A DNA stretch of 41,979 bases from Treponema sp. GTDB taxonomy: Bacteria; Spirochaetota; Spirochaetia; Treponematales; Treponemataceae. This document shows positions 1 to 6,460 of this stretch, piece by piece (position 1 is the first letter of the stretch; each line of letters opens with the position of its first letter). The DNA is taken from positions 1-41,979 of the forward strand of contig JAILHD010000048.1 in assembly GCA_024696155.1 (NCBI GenBank), given 5' to 3'. The translations under genes were made by a program, and so were the position numbers. The notes beneath the pieces were generated by a model that worked only from the letters and a program-made list of their open reading frames with translations, was not told the origin of the DNA and did not search any database.

Positions 1-770
1 CCGCGGTCGTCATTCTGAATGCAGCCACGACAAATTGTAAATTCGGGAATAAAAATATTAAGTATACCAGTCTCTTCCATCTGTCTGATGCCAAGAGAAG
101 GTTTTTGAGCTTTTAAAAGTTTTAATAATTCATCTCTGAAGCGTTCAAGAGAAATGCCTGCAATTTTTTCAAGAACAGGCTTAGTAGAAATTTCACTGTA
201 AGTTTTATCTTCAATCTTTAATTCCAGCTGACTTGAAAACCTTATTGCACGAATAGGGCGGAGACCATCTTCTAAAAAGCGCTCGCGGGGCTCCCCAACT
301 GTACGGATAACCCTTTTCTGAATATCACTTTTTCCTCCGTATGGGTCTACAATGCAGCCGTTTTTCAGGTCAACAGCAATTGCGTTCATTGTAAAATCAC
401 GTCGGCTTAAATCTTCTTCGATTGTTGCAGCATAATTTACACTGTCCGGGTGTCGGCCGTCTGAATAACCGCTCTCTGTACGAAAGGTTGTAACTTCAAT
501 TTCGTGCTTTTTGTAGTGAACGGTAACAGTGCCGTGTTCAATGCCGGTTGGTACTACAAACTTAAAAAGCTTCATTACATCCTGTGGCGTTGCGTTTGTA
601 GCCACATCCCAGTCAGAAGCCTTTTTGCCCAGAAAAATATCGCGGACAGCGCCCCCTACCAGGTAAGCCTTAAATCCAGCTTCTTCAAAAACGCCGCCAA
701 ATTCCTTCAGCAGGGCCGGGATAGCTATTTTTTTGATTAGAAAAAATCTAATAAATTTTATCAGGTTCAT
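1..770 (-). CDS. cca: CCA-adding tRNA nucleotidyltransferase, C-terminus cut by window edge
   Basis: Class II nucleotidyltransferase that would add or repair the 3' CCA of tRNAs. The reverse strand reads from ATG at 770 to the left edge without a stop. It shows the nucleotide-binding signature LVGGAVRD at residues 37-44, then the metal-binding pair in DWDVAT (D53, D55), and RRDFTMNAIAVD further on, followed by the neck helices. It lacks the RRFRL block seen in the PcnB-like protein at 29055-30221, so I assign Cca here and PcnB there. A GAAGGA ribosome site lies about 11 bases before the start. The gene begins 4 bases after the stop of the membrane protein gene at 775-1146, so the two are probably co-transcribed. 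A 6-bp inverted repeat (736-752) lies inside its first codons. The three tRNAs in the window lack encoded CCA, which fits a need for this enzyme. Confidence 0.88.
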   Translation of the reverse strand, partial: MNLIKFIRFFLIKKIAIPALLKEFGGVFEEAGFKAYLVGGAVRDIFLGKKASDWDVATNATPQDVMKLFKFVVPTGIEHGTVTVHYKKHEIEVTTFRTESGYSDGRHPDSVNYAATIEEDLSRRDFTMNAIAVDLKNGCIVDPYGGKSDIQKRVIRTVGEPRERFLEDGLRPIRAIRFSSQLELKIEDKTYSEISTKPVLEKIAGISLERFRDELLKLLKAQKPSLGIRQMEETGILNIFIPEFTICRGCIQNDDR

Positions 771-774
771 TTAA

Positions 775-1146
775 TTAAAATCCTTCAGATAGATAAAAAA
801 TGATATTTGAAAAACTCATGCAGATTACACTGAAAATTATATTAAAAATCATAGCCAGTAAAACTGCCACACTTTTCAGTTTTTCGCCCTTAGTAATAAG
901 TCTGATTATCGTTTCTCCAAAAATCAAAATCGAAAAGAGCAGAAGCACGATTGAACTAAAAGAAAGCGTTGAAAGAATCAACTGCTGACTTTCAGTTTGA
1001 AAATTCTGATAGTTCCCGGCAATATAAAGAACTACAAGAACAAGGCAGAAAAAAAACAACGAAAAAACAATATTCTTAATCAGCCTGTACAAAAAAGAAA
1101 GAGGATGTTTTTTTAACTGTCTTATAAAAACATTTTCTGTCTGCAT
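775..1146 (-). CDS. small integral membrane protein, unknown function
   Basis: A 123-residue protein I do not recognise. After a basic amphipathic start (about residues 1-24) it shows three hydrophobic segments at roughly 26-45, 58-78 and 91-115, so it is likely a three-pass inner-membrane protein. It has no catalytic motif. It lies just upstream of cca on the same strand with a 4-base gap, suggesting one transcript. Its start codon at 1146 sits next to the divergent promoter of the gene at 1196, and the two regulatory regions overlap. A weak GGG lies before the start. The even hydrophobic pattern and the tight packing with cca make it a real gene rather than a chance frame. Confidence 0.7.
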   Translation of the reverse strand: MQTENVFIRQLKKHPLSFLYRLIKNIVFSLFFFCLVLVVLYIAGNYQNFQTESQQLILSTLSFSSIVLLLFSILIFGETIIRLITKGEKLKSVAVLLAMIFNIIFSVICMSFSNIIFYLSEGF

Positions 1147-1148
1147 GC

Positions 1149-1176
1149 TTGCCCAAACAATTTATGATAGTATATT
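1149..1176 (+). promoter_or_regulatory. candidate sigma-70 promoter for the SPFH-like/aroH pair
   Basis: TTGCCC (1149-1154), a 16-base spacer and TATATT (1171-1176), an acceptable -35/-10 pair placed before the ATG at 1196. The -35 lies inside the divergent gene's start region. Pattern only; no start site is known. Confidence 0.4.
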
Positions 1177-1195
1177 ATCAAAGAACTTGATTTCC

Positions 1196-1894
1196 ATGAA
1201 GAAGTTTTTAGCATGTTTATTCATTTTGACACTTTTCTCTGCTTTTGTTTTCTGGACAGGCTGGACTCAAATAAAGCTTAAGCCAGACTGCTGCGGAGTA
1301 GTAGTTTCTAAAACGCATGGTGTCAGCCCGGACCCCGTAAAGCCCGGAAAGCTTACATGGTATCCGCAGTTTCTTTTACCCACAAATGCCCAGCTGATTC
1401 AATTTAAGATAAAACCGCTTAGCATTTCTAAAACCTTTACAACATCACTTCCATCTGCAGCAATTATAACCCACGGAATAGATTCCAGCTTTGATTTTAA
1501 TTATAAACTTGATTTTTCAATAACACTAACAGTTTCGCCGGAAGAAATTGTTGAACTTTACACCCAGAACCTTATAAGCGATGACAAAAGCCTTCAAAAA
1601 TATCTGGAAGGCTGTGCAGATTATATTACCCAGCTTTCGGCAAATTACTTCATCAAAAAATCGCAGGAAAATCCTAAGTTCCGCCCCGAAAGTGTCCGTC
1701 GTGATGATTTATTACGCAGCGTTCAGCCGTATAAGGAATATCCAAATGTAGAAGTCGTTACAGTTGCGCTAACTTCTTATGATTTTGTGGATTACGAACT
1801 TTACACTCAGTTTAGACAGAAAATTTCAGAAAGCCCTGAGTATCAGGCTTCAGACATATCAGATTCAGCTAATTCAGGTGACGAAAATGAATAA
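1196..1894 (+). CDS. membrane-anchored SPFH/prohibitin-like protein
   Basis: A 232-residue protein starting at ATG 1196, because MKKFLACLFILTLF then begins directly with a signal anchor; an ATG at 1145 in the same frame would put 17 unlikely residues ahead of it and overlap the divergent gene's start. After the membrane segment (about residues 3-20) comes a beta-rich stretch with CCGVVVSKTHGVSPDPVKPG, then strands and a helix with VSPEEIVELYTQN. This order resembles the head domain of SPFH (band 7) proteins. It lacks the long coiled coil of flotillins and ends in an acidic tail. No enzyme motif is visible and the family call is by resemblance. Its stop overlaps aroH by 8 bases, so the two are translated from one message. 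Confidence 0.6.
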   Translation: MKKFLACLFILTLFSAFVFWTGWTQIKLKPDCCGVVVSKTHGVSPDPVKPGKLTWYPQFLLPTNAQLIQFKIKPLSISKTFTTSLPSAAIITHGIDSSFDFNYKLDFSITLTVSPEEIVELYTQNLISDDKSLQKYLEGCADYITQLSANYFIKKSQENPKFRPESVRRDDLLRSVQPYKEYPNVEVVTVALTSYDFVDYELYTQFRQKISESPEYQASDISDSANSGDENE

Positions 1895-2273
1895 GAAACT
1901 TATTGCCGTACGCGGTGCGGTTTGTTCAGAAAATTCAAAAGAAGAAATTACAAAAAATGTTTGCACTCTGTTCAATCAGATTGTAACATTAAATAAGCTT
2001 ACAGCAGAGGATATTGTCTCTGTGCAGTTTACACTTACAAACGATATTACAGTTTTAAATCCTGCAACGGCACTGCGCCTTGGCGAAACTGTAATCAAAA
2101 CTTCCGAACTAGCACTATTCTGCAGCCAGGAAGCTTTTATTGAAGGCGGCATGAAGAATGTAATCCGCGCTATGATTACTGCCTATGCACCAGAAAGTAT
2201 TGTAAAACAAAATGTCTATCTTAACGGAGCAGAAAAACTCCGACCTGATTTAGGGTTTATAACAAAACCCTAA
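1887..2273 (+). CDS. aroH: chorismate mutase, AroH type
   Basis: Monofunctional cytosolic chorismate mutase (chorismate to prephenate), the branch point to phenylalanine and tyrosine. The 128 residues align by eye with Bacillus subtilis AroH, and its active-site residues are in place: R9, C79 and E82 in FCSQE, R94 in VIRAM, Y111 in NVYL and R119 in LRPDL. I chose ATG 1887 because AGGTG sits 6-10 bases before it and family similarity begins there; the open frame extends upstream to 1779 but only inside the preceding gene. It overlaps that gene by 8 bases. Host-dependent treponemes such as T. pallidum lack aromatic synthesis, so its presence argues for a free-living or gut species. Confidence 0.93.
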   Translation: MNKKLIAVRGAVCSENSKEEITKNVCTLFNQIVTLNKLTAEDIVSVQFTLTNDITVLNPATALRLGETVIKTSELALFCSQEAFIEGGMKNVIRAMITAYAPESIVKQNVYLNGAEKLRPDLGFITKP

Positions 2274-2283
2274 AAACGGCTGA

Positions 2284-2313
2284 GTCAAGGTTTTAATCTA
2301 AGCGTGCCTTGAC
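2284..2313 (+). terminator. weak stem-loop between aroH and the GT5 gene
   Basis: GTCAAGG (2284-2290) and CCTTGAC (2307-2313) form a perfect 7-bp stem around a 16-base loop. A broken T-rich stretch (ATTTTT) follows 6 bases later. It could be a poor terminator, a leader element of the glycogen synthase, or nothing. Confidence 0.3.
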
Positions 2314-2342
2314 CAGACGTATTTTTCAAGATAGAGGTTTTT

Positions 2343-3908
2343 ATGAAGCTTTGGATTGTAAGTATGGAATGCGCCGGCATTGCAGAAGCTGGCGGCGTAA
2401 AAAACGTTACTTTTTCACTGTGTAACGAATTTTCAAAATTAAATCATAAAACAACGCTTTTTATTCCCGTTTTTAGATGCAATACCTGGGAAAATGTGAC
2501 AAACCTGGCAAAAGACGTAATTTCTGCCAATATTGATTTATGCGGTGAAGAACAGACGGTAACTTTTTCTAAAGGAAACTACGAAGGCACTGATTTTAAT
2601 ATTGTTTTTGTAAATCATCAGTGTTTTGCAAAAAAAGAAGGCGTTTACACCTACACAGAACACGAAGAAGAACTGGACTGCAACCACAAAAAAGGTTCCG
2701 GCCACGAAGACATGCTTTTTAAAGACATGCTGTTCCAGAAAGCCGTTGCAGCGTATGGACTTTTACAGCATAAAGGTGATTTACCAGACATAATTCACTG
2801 CCAGGATGCTTCTACAGCAACACTTCCGGCACTGCTTGCAAAAGAAAAGAAACTTTCAAAAATAAAGACCGTTGTTACAATTCATAACTGCGGCCCAGCT
2901 TATCATCATAATTTTTCAAGCATTGGCGAGGCTGCCTGGTATACAGACTTGCCAGTTGCTCTTTTAAGAAAATCTTTAAATCATCATATGGTGGAGCCAT
3001 TTTTACTGGCTGCAGAAAGCGGAGCTCATATTACAACTGTTTCTGAAGTATATGCAGAAGAAATTACTGATCCTGAAAATTATGAACTTACAGACGGCTT
3101 GGCACCAATTTTTGCTGAACGCGGAATTAAAATTACAGGAATCACAAACGGTTTTGATTTTGACCGTTATAATCCTGAAGATAAAAATATTTCTCTTTTG
3201 CCTTTTGAATTTAATCCTGAAAAACGTGATTTAGAAGGTAAGTGGAAATGCCGCAAATTCTTTATTCAGAATATTATCAACACAGATAATTACAACTGTG
3301 CAGGCATTAAAAAAATCGGAAAGCTTGAATGTTCTTCTGATTTTTCTAAGGAAATATACATTGCTTACCACGGACGTTTTGCAAGTCAGAAAGGCCTTAA
3401 CGTGCTTGCAACCGCAGTTCCTGTAATTCTTGATAACTTCAGCTATGTTCGTTTTATATTTATGGGGCAGGGCGAAGTTGAACTTGAAAACACAATAACA
3501 GAACTTACAAAACGTTACCCTGGAAAAATTACATACCTCAACGGCTATAACCGCTCAATTGCCAGAATGGTCGCCGCTGTTAACGATTTTATTGTTCTGC
3601 CATCATATTTTGAACCATGCGGTCTGGAAGACTTTATTGCCCAGAGTTACGGAACAATTCCTGTAGCCCACAAAACAGGCGGACTCAATAAAATCATCGA
3701 AGAAAAATCAGGCTTCTTATATCCACGTAATACTACAGACTGTCTTGTTGCAAAACTTTGCGAAGTAATCATGATTAAAAAACTTAAGCCTGCAGAAATT
3801 ACAAAAATGATTAAAAGTGCCGCAACTTACATCCACAAGGAATATTTGTGGAAGACAGTAGTGCAGAAAAAATATTTGCCATTTTTTAAAGAAATTTTAA
3901 AAAAATAG
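2343..3908 (+). CDS. glgA: divergent glycogen/starch synthase (GT5)
   Basis: A 521-residue glycosyltransferase of family GT5, expected to extend alpha-1,4-glucan from ADP-glucose. The C-terminal Rossmann half is typical: GRFASQKGL, then PSYFEPCGLEDF with the nucleotide-sugar-binding FEPCGL, then HKTGGLN. The N-terminal half is unusual. Where GT5 enzymes carry K-x-G-G-L for ADP-glucose binding, this protein has AEAGGVKNV (about residues 14-22), so the lysine is absent, and the usual HxHDW is HCQDAST. A GAGG site precedes the ATG. No other glycogen genes are adjacent. The call is firm at family level, while substrate use is open because of the altered donor loop. Confidence 0.85.
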   Translation: MKLWIVSMECAGIAEAGGVKNVTFSLCNEFSKLNHKTTLFIPVFRCNTWENVTNLAKDVISANIDLCGEEQTVTFSKGNYEGTDFNIVFVNHQCFAKKEGVYTYTEHEEELDCNHKKGSGHEDMLFKDMLFQKAVAAYGLLQHKGDLPDIIHCQDASTATLPALLAKEKKLSKIKTVVTIHNCGPAYHHNFSSIGEAAWYTDLPVALLRKSLNHHMVEPFLLAAESGAHITTVSEVYAEEITDPENYELTDGLAPIFAERGIKITGITNGFDFDRYNPEDKNISLLPFEFNPEKRDLEGKWKCRKFFIQNIINTDNYNCAGIKKIGKLECSSDFSKEIYIAYHGRFASQKGLNVLATAVPVILDNFSYVRFIFMGQGEVELENTITELTKRYPGKITYLNGYNRSIARMVAAVNDFIVLPSYFEPCGLEDFIAQSYGTIPVAHKTGGLNKIIEEKSGFLYPRNTTDCLVAKLCEVIMIKKLKPAEITKMIKSAATYIHKEYLWKTVVQKKYLPFFKEILKK

Positions 3909-3919
3909 TGTTTAAGGTG

Positions 3920-3948
3920 TTGACACTTTTTTGTGAAAAGAATATATT
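3920..3948 (+). promoter_or_regulatory. sigma-70 promoter of the tRNA-Thr/tRNA-Tyr unit
   Basis: TTGACA (3920-3925), a 17-base spacer and TATATT (3943-3948); a TATTAT two bases on is an alternative -10. The perfect -35 and correct spacing, about 50 bases before tRNA-Thr and after the end of glgA, make this the best promoter in the window. Confidence 0.75.
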
Positions 3949-3997
3949 ATAACACGTTCGACGCACTTAGGTGCTGAAAACAAAAACAAATAAATCT

Positions 3998-4070
3998 GCT
4001 GCCTTAGCTCAGCTGGTAGAGCACGTGATTTGTAATCTCGGGGTCGTGGGTCCAAATCCTACAGGCAGCT
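3998..4070 (+). tRNA. tRNA-Thr (anticodon TGT) with odd T-loop
   Basis: A 73-base cloverleaf: acceptor GCTGCCT/AGGCAGC, D arm with AGCTCAGCTGGTAGAGC, anticodon loop TTTGTAA (TGT, Thr), T stem GTGGG/CCTAC and discriminator T. No CCA is encoded. Two irregularities: the T loop reads TCCAAAT, so position 55 is C instead of the near-invariant U, and the anticodon stem CGTGA/TCTCG has a T-T mismatch at 29-41. Confidence 0.93.
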
Positions 4071-4078
4071 TTAATTTC

Positions 4079-4160
4079 GGGGAGTTCGCATAGCGGCAAT
4101 TGCAAGGGACTGTAAATCCCTCGACTCGCGTCTCCAGAGGTTCGAGTCCTCTACTCCCCA
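4079..4160 (+). tRNA. tRNA-Tyr (anticodon GTA)
   Basis: An 82-base class II tRNA: acceptor GGGGAGT/ACTCCCC, anticodon stem AGGGA/TCCCT around CTGTAAA (GTA, Tyr), a long variable arm, T arm AGAGG-TTCGAGT-CCTCT, discriminator A. All stems are regular. No CCA is encoded. It follows tRNA-Thr by 8 bases and shares its promoter. Confidence 0.96.
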
Positions 4161-4170
4161 TGACGTTTCA

Positions 4171-4202
4171 AGAGTTAGCTTTGGTCTAGCTCTTTTTTTT
4201 TT
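4171..4202 (+). terminator. rho-independent terminator of the tRNA unit
   Basis: Stem AGAGTTAG (4171-4178) pairs with CTAGCTCT (4186-4193) with one G-T pair and a 7-base loop, followed directly by a run of nine T. It sits 10 bases after tRNA-Tyr. Confidence 0.85.
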
Positions 4203-4237
4203 GCAAAAAATCACTATTCTATAAATCCAAAATGATA

Positions 4238-4243
4238 TATAAT
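4238..4243 (+). promoter_or_regulatory. -10 box for the MBL/mltG/dnaG/rpoD unit
   Basis: A perfect TATAAT at 4238-4243, 27 bases before the TTG start of the MBL gene and after the tRNA terminator. No good -35 lies 17 bases upstream. Probable start of the long rightward transcript that includes dnaG and rpoD. Confidence 0.45.
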
Positions 4244-4270
4244 AATATTGTTATAACTTGAGGGGGCACT

Positions 4271-5209
4271 TTGTTAGTTCGTTTCTGGGGAGTAAGAGGC
4301 TCACTTCCAACTCCAATTTCACCACAGCAGATTCAGTCAAAAATTATGGCAGTTGTACAGCGTATTACTGCAGATGATTTAAAATCTGATGAAACACGAG
4401 CACGCTTTGTTTCTAATCTGCCTGAATGGATTTACGGAACAACTGGCGGAAACACAGCCTGCGTAGAACTAAAAGATGGTGATACAGAAATCATTCTGGA
4501 TGCAGGTTCAGGCATCCGTGCCCTTGGAAAATCAAAAGACAAGCCTAAAAACAAACACTATCACATATTTTTTTCGCACTTTCACTGGGATCACATTCAG
4601 GGACTTCCTTTTTTTGATGATATTTACAATCCTTCTGTAACAATTGACATTTACTCTCCATACGAAAATGCCCGTGCTTACTTGGAAAAACAGATGACAA
4701 ATCCGTCACTTTTTCCTGTAGGATATAACGCGTTCACTAAAAATATTACGTATCATACTCTTAAAACATCTGATGAGATTATGATAAATGACATCAGGGT
4801 AAATCTGTGCAAAATGAAGCACCCTGGAGACTCTTATACATATTCCTTTGAAAAGAACGGAAAGAAACTGGTTTACGCTACAGACGTTGAACTTGAACCT
4901 GAAGATTTTACAGTAACCAACGACCGCAAAAAAGTGTTTGATAAAGCAGATTGTCTAATTATTGACTCTCAATATACAGTCCTTGACCACATAGCAAAAA
5001 AGAACTGGGGGCACTCAGCTTTCTGCTATGCCGTGGACTACGCAAATTTCTGGAATATAAAAAAAATGTTCATTTTCCATCACGAACCGACATACAACGA
5101 TTCAGACCTGAATACAATTTTAAATACTTCCCGTCAGTATTCCATTCAGGTTGGACACCCGGAACTTGAAATAAACCTTGCCAGGGAAGATGCGGAAATT
5201 AAACTATGA
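4271..5209 (+). CDS. metallo-beta-lactamase-fold metal-dependent hydrolase
   Basis: A 312-residue MBL-fold protein of the PhnP/RNase Z-like branch. It opens with the characteristic VRFWGVRGSLPTP, then TGGNTACVEL and ILDAGSG, and carries the metal-binding motif HFHWDH at about residues 104-109. A later histidine in MKHPGDSYTYSF, the aspartate in YATDVEL and an HHEP near the end complete a two-metal site. Substrate unknown; a cyclic-nucleotide or phosphodiester hydrolase is possible. It starts with TTG, supported by a strong GAGGGGG site 6 bases before it. Its stop overlaps the next start as ATGA, so the following small gene is translationally coupled. Confidence 0.85.
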   Translation: MLVRFWGVRGSLPTPISPQQIQSKIMAVVQRITADDLKSDETRARFVSNLPEWIYGTTGGNTACVELKDGDTEIILDAGSGIRALGKSKDKPKNKHYHIFFSHFHWDHIQGLPFFDDIYNPSVTIDIYSPYENARAYLEKQMTNPSLFPVGYNAFTKNITYHTLKTSDEIMINDIRVNLCKMKHPGDSYTYSFEKNGKKLVYATDVELEPEDFTVTNDRKKVFDKADCLIIDSQYTVLDHIAKKNWGHSAFCYAVDYANFWNIKKMFIFHHEPTYNDSDLNTILNTSRQYSIQVGHPELEINLAREDAEIKL

Positions 5210-5394
5210 ACAACCCGGAAGATGAAATCACATTAAATTACTCCTTCACAAAAAAGGAAATTGGACTTCTTGCAAAATTTTTGCGCCTTAAAGAAACTGA
5301 AATTCCTCACGGACTTGAAAATTTTGCAAAAACAATAGAAAACTCAGTTTACGATTGCATGACGCTCGAAGAGGTTAAAAAGTTTTATTCATGA
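5206..5394 (+). CDS. 62-residue hypothetical protein
   Basis: A short acidic, probably alpha-helical cytosolic protein I do not recognise. It has no cysteine pair, signal peptide or membrane segment. Both ends are locked in the operon by 4-base ATGA overlaps, with the MBL hydrolase upstream and mltG downstream, which is strong evidence that it is translated. It might be a regulator or partner of either neighbour, but nothing in the sequence shows which. Confidence 0.7.
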   Translation: MNNPEDEITLNYSFTKKEIGLLAKFLRLKETEIPHGLENFAKTIENSVYDCMTLEEVKKFYS

Positions 5395-6440
5395 AAAAAA
5401 TCATTATCTTTGCCGCAAGTTTTATTCTTCTTTTTTTGATTTCTTTATATTCTTTTATTTTTATTCAGACACGCCCGGTAAACAAAACTGATGTAACTGA
5501 CGTGCGCGTTGAAATTCCTTCCGGAATGAGCGTTACTGAAGTTTCTAAGCTTTTGAAGAAGGAAAAATTAATTAAAAATGCACGCCTTTTTTATTTTTCA
5601 GTAAGATTTCCGGCATTAAATTCGGTTTTATTTTTTAATGAGCCTTCATCATCATTTATGCTCAAAAGCGGAATTTACAGACTTAACCGCAGCATGGATT
5701 TTTCAGAGATTCAAAAGGAATTAAGCACTGGTCAGCAGGAATTTATAATTATTTCTCTTCCAGAAGGCCTCACAATCTCTAAAATTGCAAATCTTCTTGA
5801 AAAAAACAACATCTGTAATGCAAACGAGTTTGTTCACTTTTGCAAAGACAATTCAAATCCAATTTTTAGCGAATTCAACATTACAGGCGAAACACTGGAA
5901 GGCTATCTCTTTCCAGACACATATTATTTTACAAGCGGAATGAGCGCACAGAATGCAGCCCGCGTGATGGTTGAAAACTTTTTTAATAAAATCCAAGAAG
6001 TGAAGGGTCTTTCAGAAAAATCACCTGAAGAACTTTATAAAATCCTTACTCTGGCATCTATTGTTGAACGCGAATATCGCATTCCGGATGAAGCGCCTCT
6101 TATTGCAAGCGTATTTAAAAACCGAATAAGAAATAACATCGGGCTTTATTCCTGCGCCACAGTTGAATACATCATCACAGAAATTCAGGGAAAACCTCAT
6201 CCAAAAAGAATCCTTCTTGATGACCTTAAAATTGACAACCCTTACAATACTTATAAATGGGCAGGCCTTACACCAGGACCAATTTCTAATCCCGGACTTA
6301 TTGCACTTGATGCTGCCGCAAATACACCAAAAACCGATTATTACTTCTTCCAGATTGCTGATCAGAATGCAGGACGACATGTTTTTTCTGCAACTTTTGA
6401 ACAGCATAAAGTCAATCATAATCTCTACACCAAAGATTAG
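5391..6440 (+). CDS. mltG: endolytic murein transglycosylase MltG
   Basis: An inner-membrane lytic transglycosylase that cuts nascent peptidoglycan glycan strands. The 349 residues begin with a signal anchor (about residues 3-26). A LysM-like region follows (VEIPSGMSVTEVSKLLKKE, then LPEGLTISKIANLLEKN). The YceG catalytic domain has GYLFPDTYYF, LASIVEREY with the catalytic glutamate at about E226, and NPYNTYKWAGLTPGPISNPG. The length is normal for the family. It is coupled to the preceding 62-residue gene by ATGA and followed 20 bases later by dnaG. It supplies the glycan-length function that complements the MreB/PBP2/RodA elongation genes downstream. Confidence 0.95.
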   Translation: MKKIIIFAASFILLFLISLYSFIFIQTRPVNKTDVTDVRVEIPSGMSVTEVSKLLKKEKLIKNARLFYFSVRFPALNSVLFFNEPSSSFMLKSGIYRLNRSMDFSEIQKELSTGQQEFIIISLPEGLTISKIANLLEKNNICNANEFVHFCKDNSNPIFSEFNITGETLEGYLFPDTYYFTSGMSAQNAARVMVENFFNKIQEVKGLSEKSPEELYKILTLASIVEREYRIPDEAPLIASVFKNRIRNNIGLYSCATVEYIITEIQGKPHPKRILLDDLKIDNPYNTYKWAGLTPGPISNPGLIALDAAANTPKTDYYFFQIADQNAGRHVFSATFEQHKVNHNLYTKD

Positions 6441-6460
6441 GTAAACAAAGGAGATTAAGA

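Noticed and set aside
504-740. Plus-strand frame of 78 residues at the left edge
   Set aside because: Antisense to the cca N-terminus, whose conserved GGAVRD and DWD motifs decide the coding strand.
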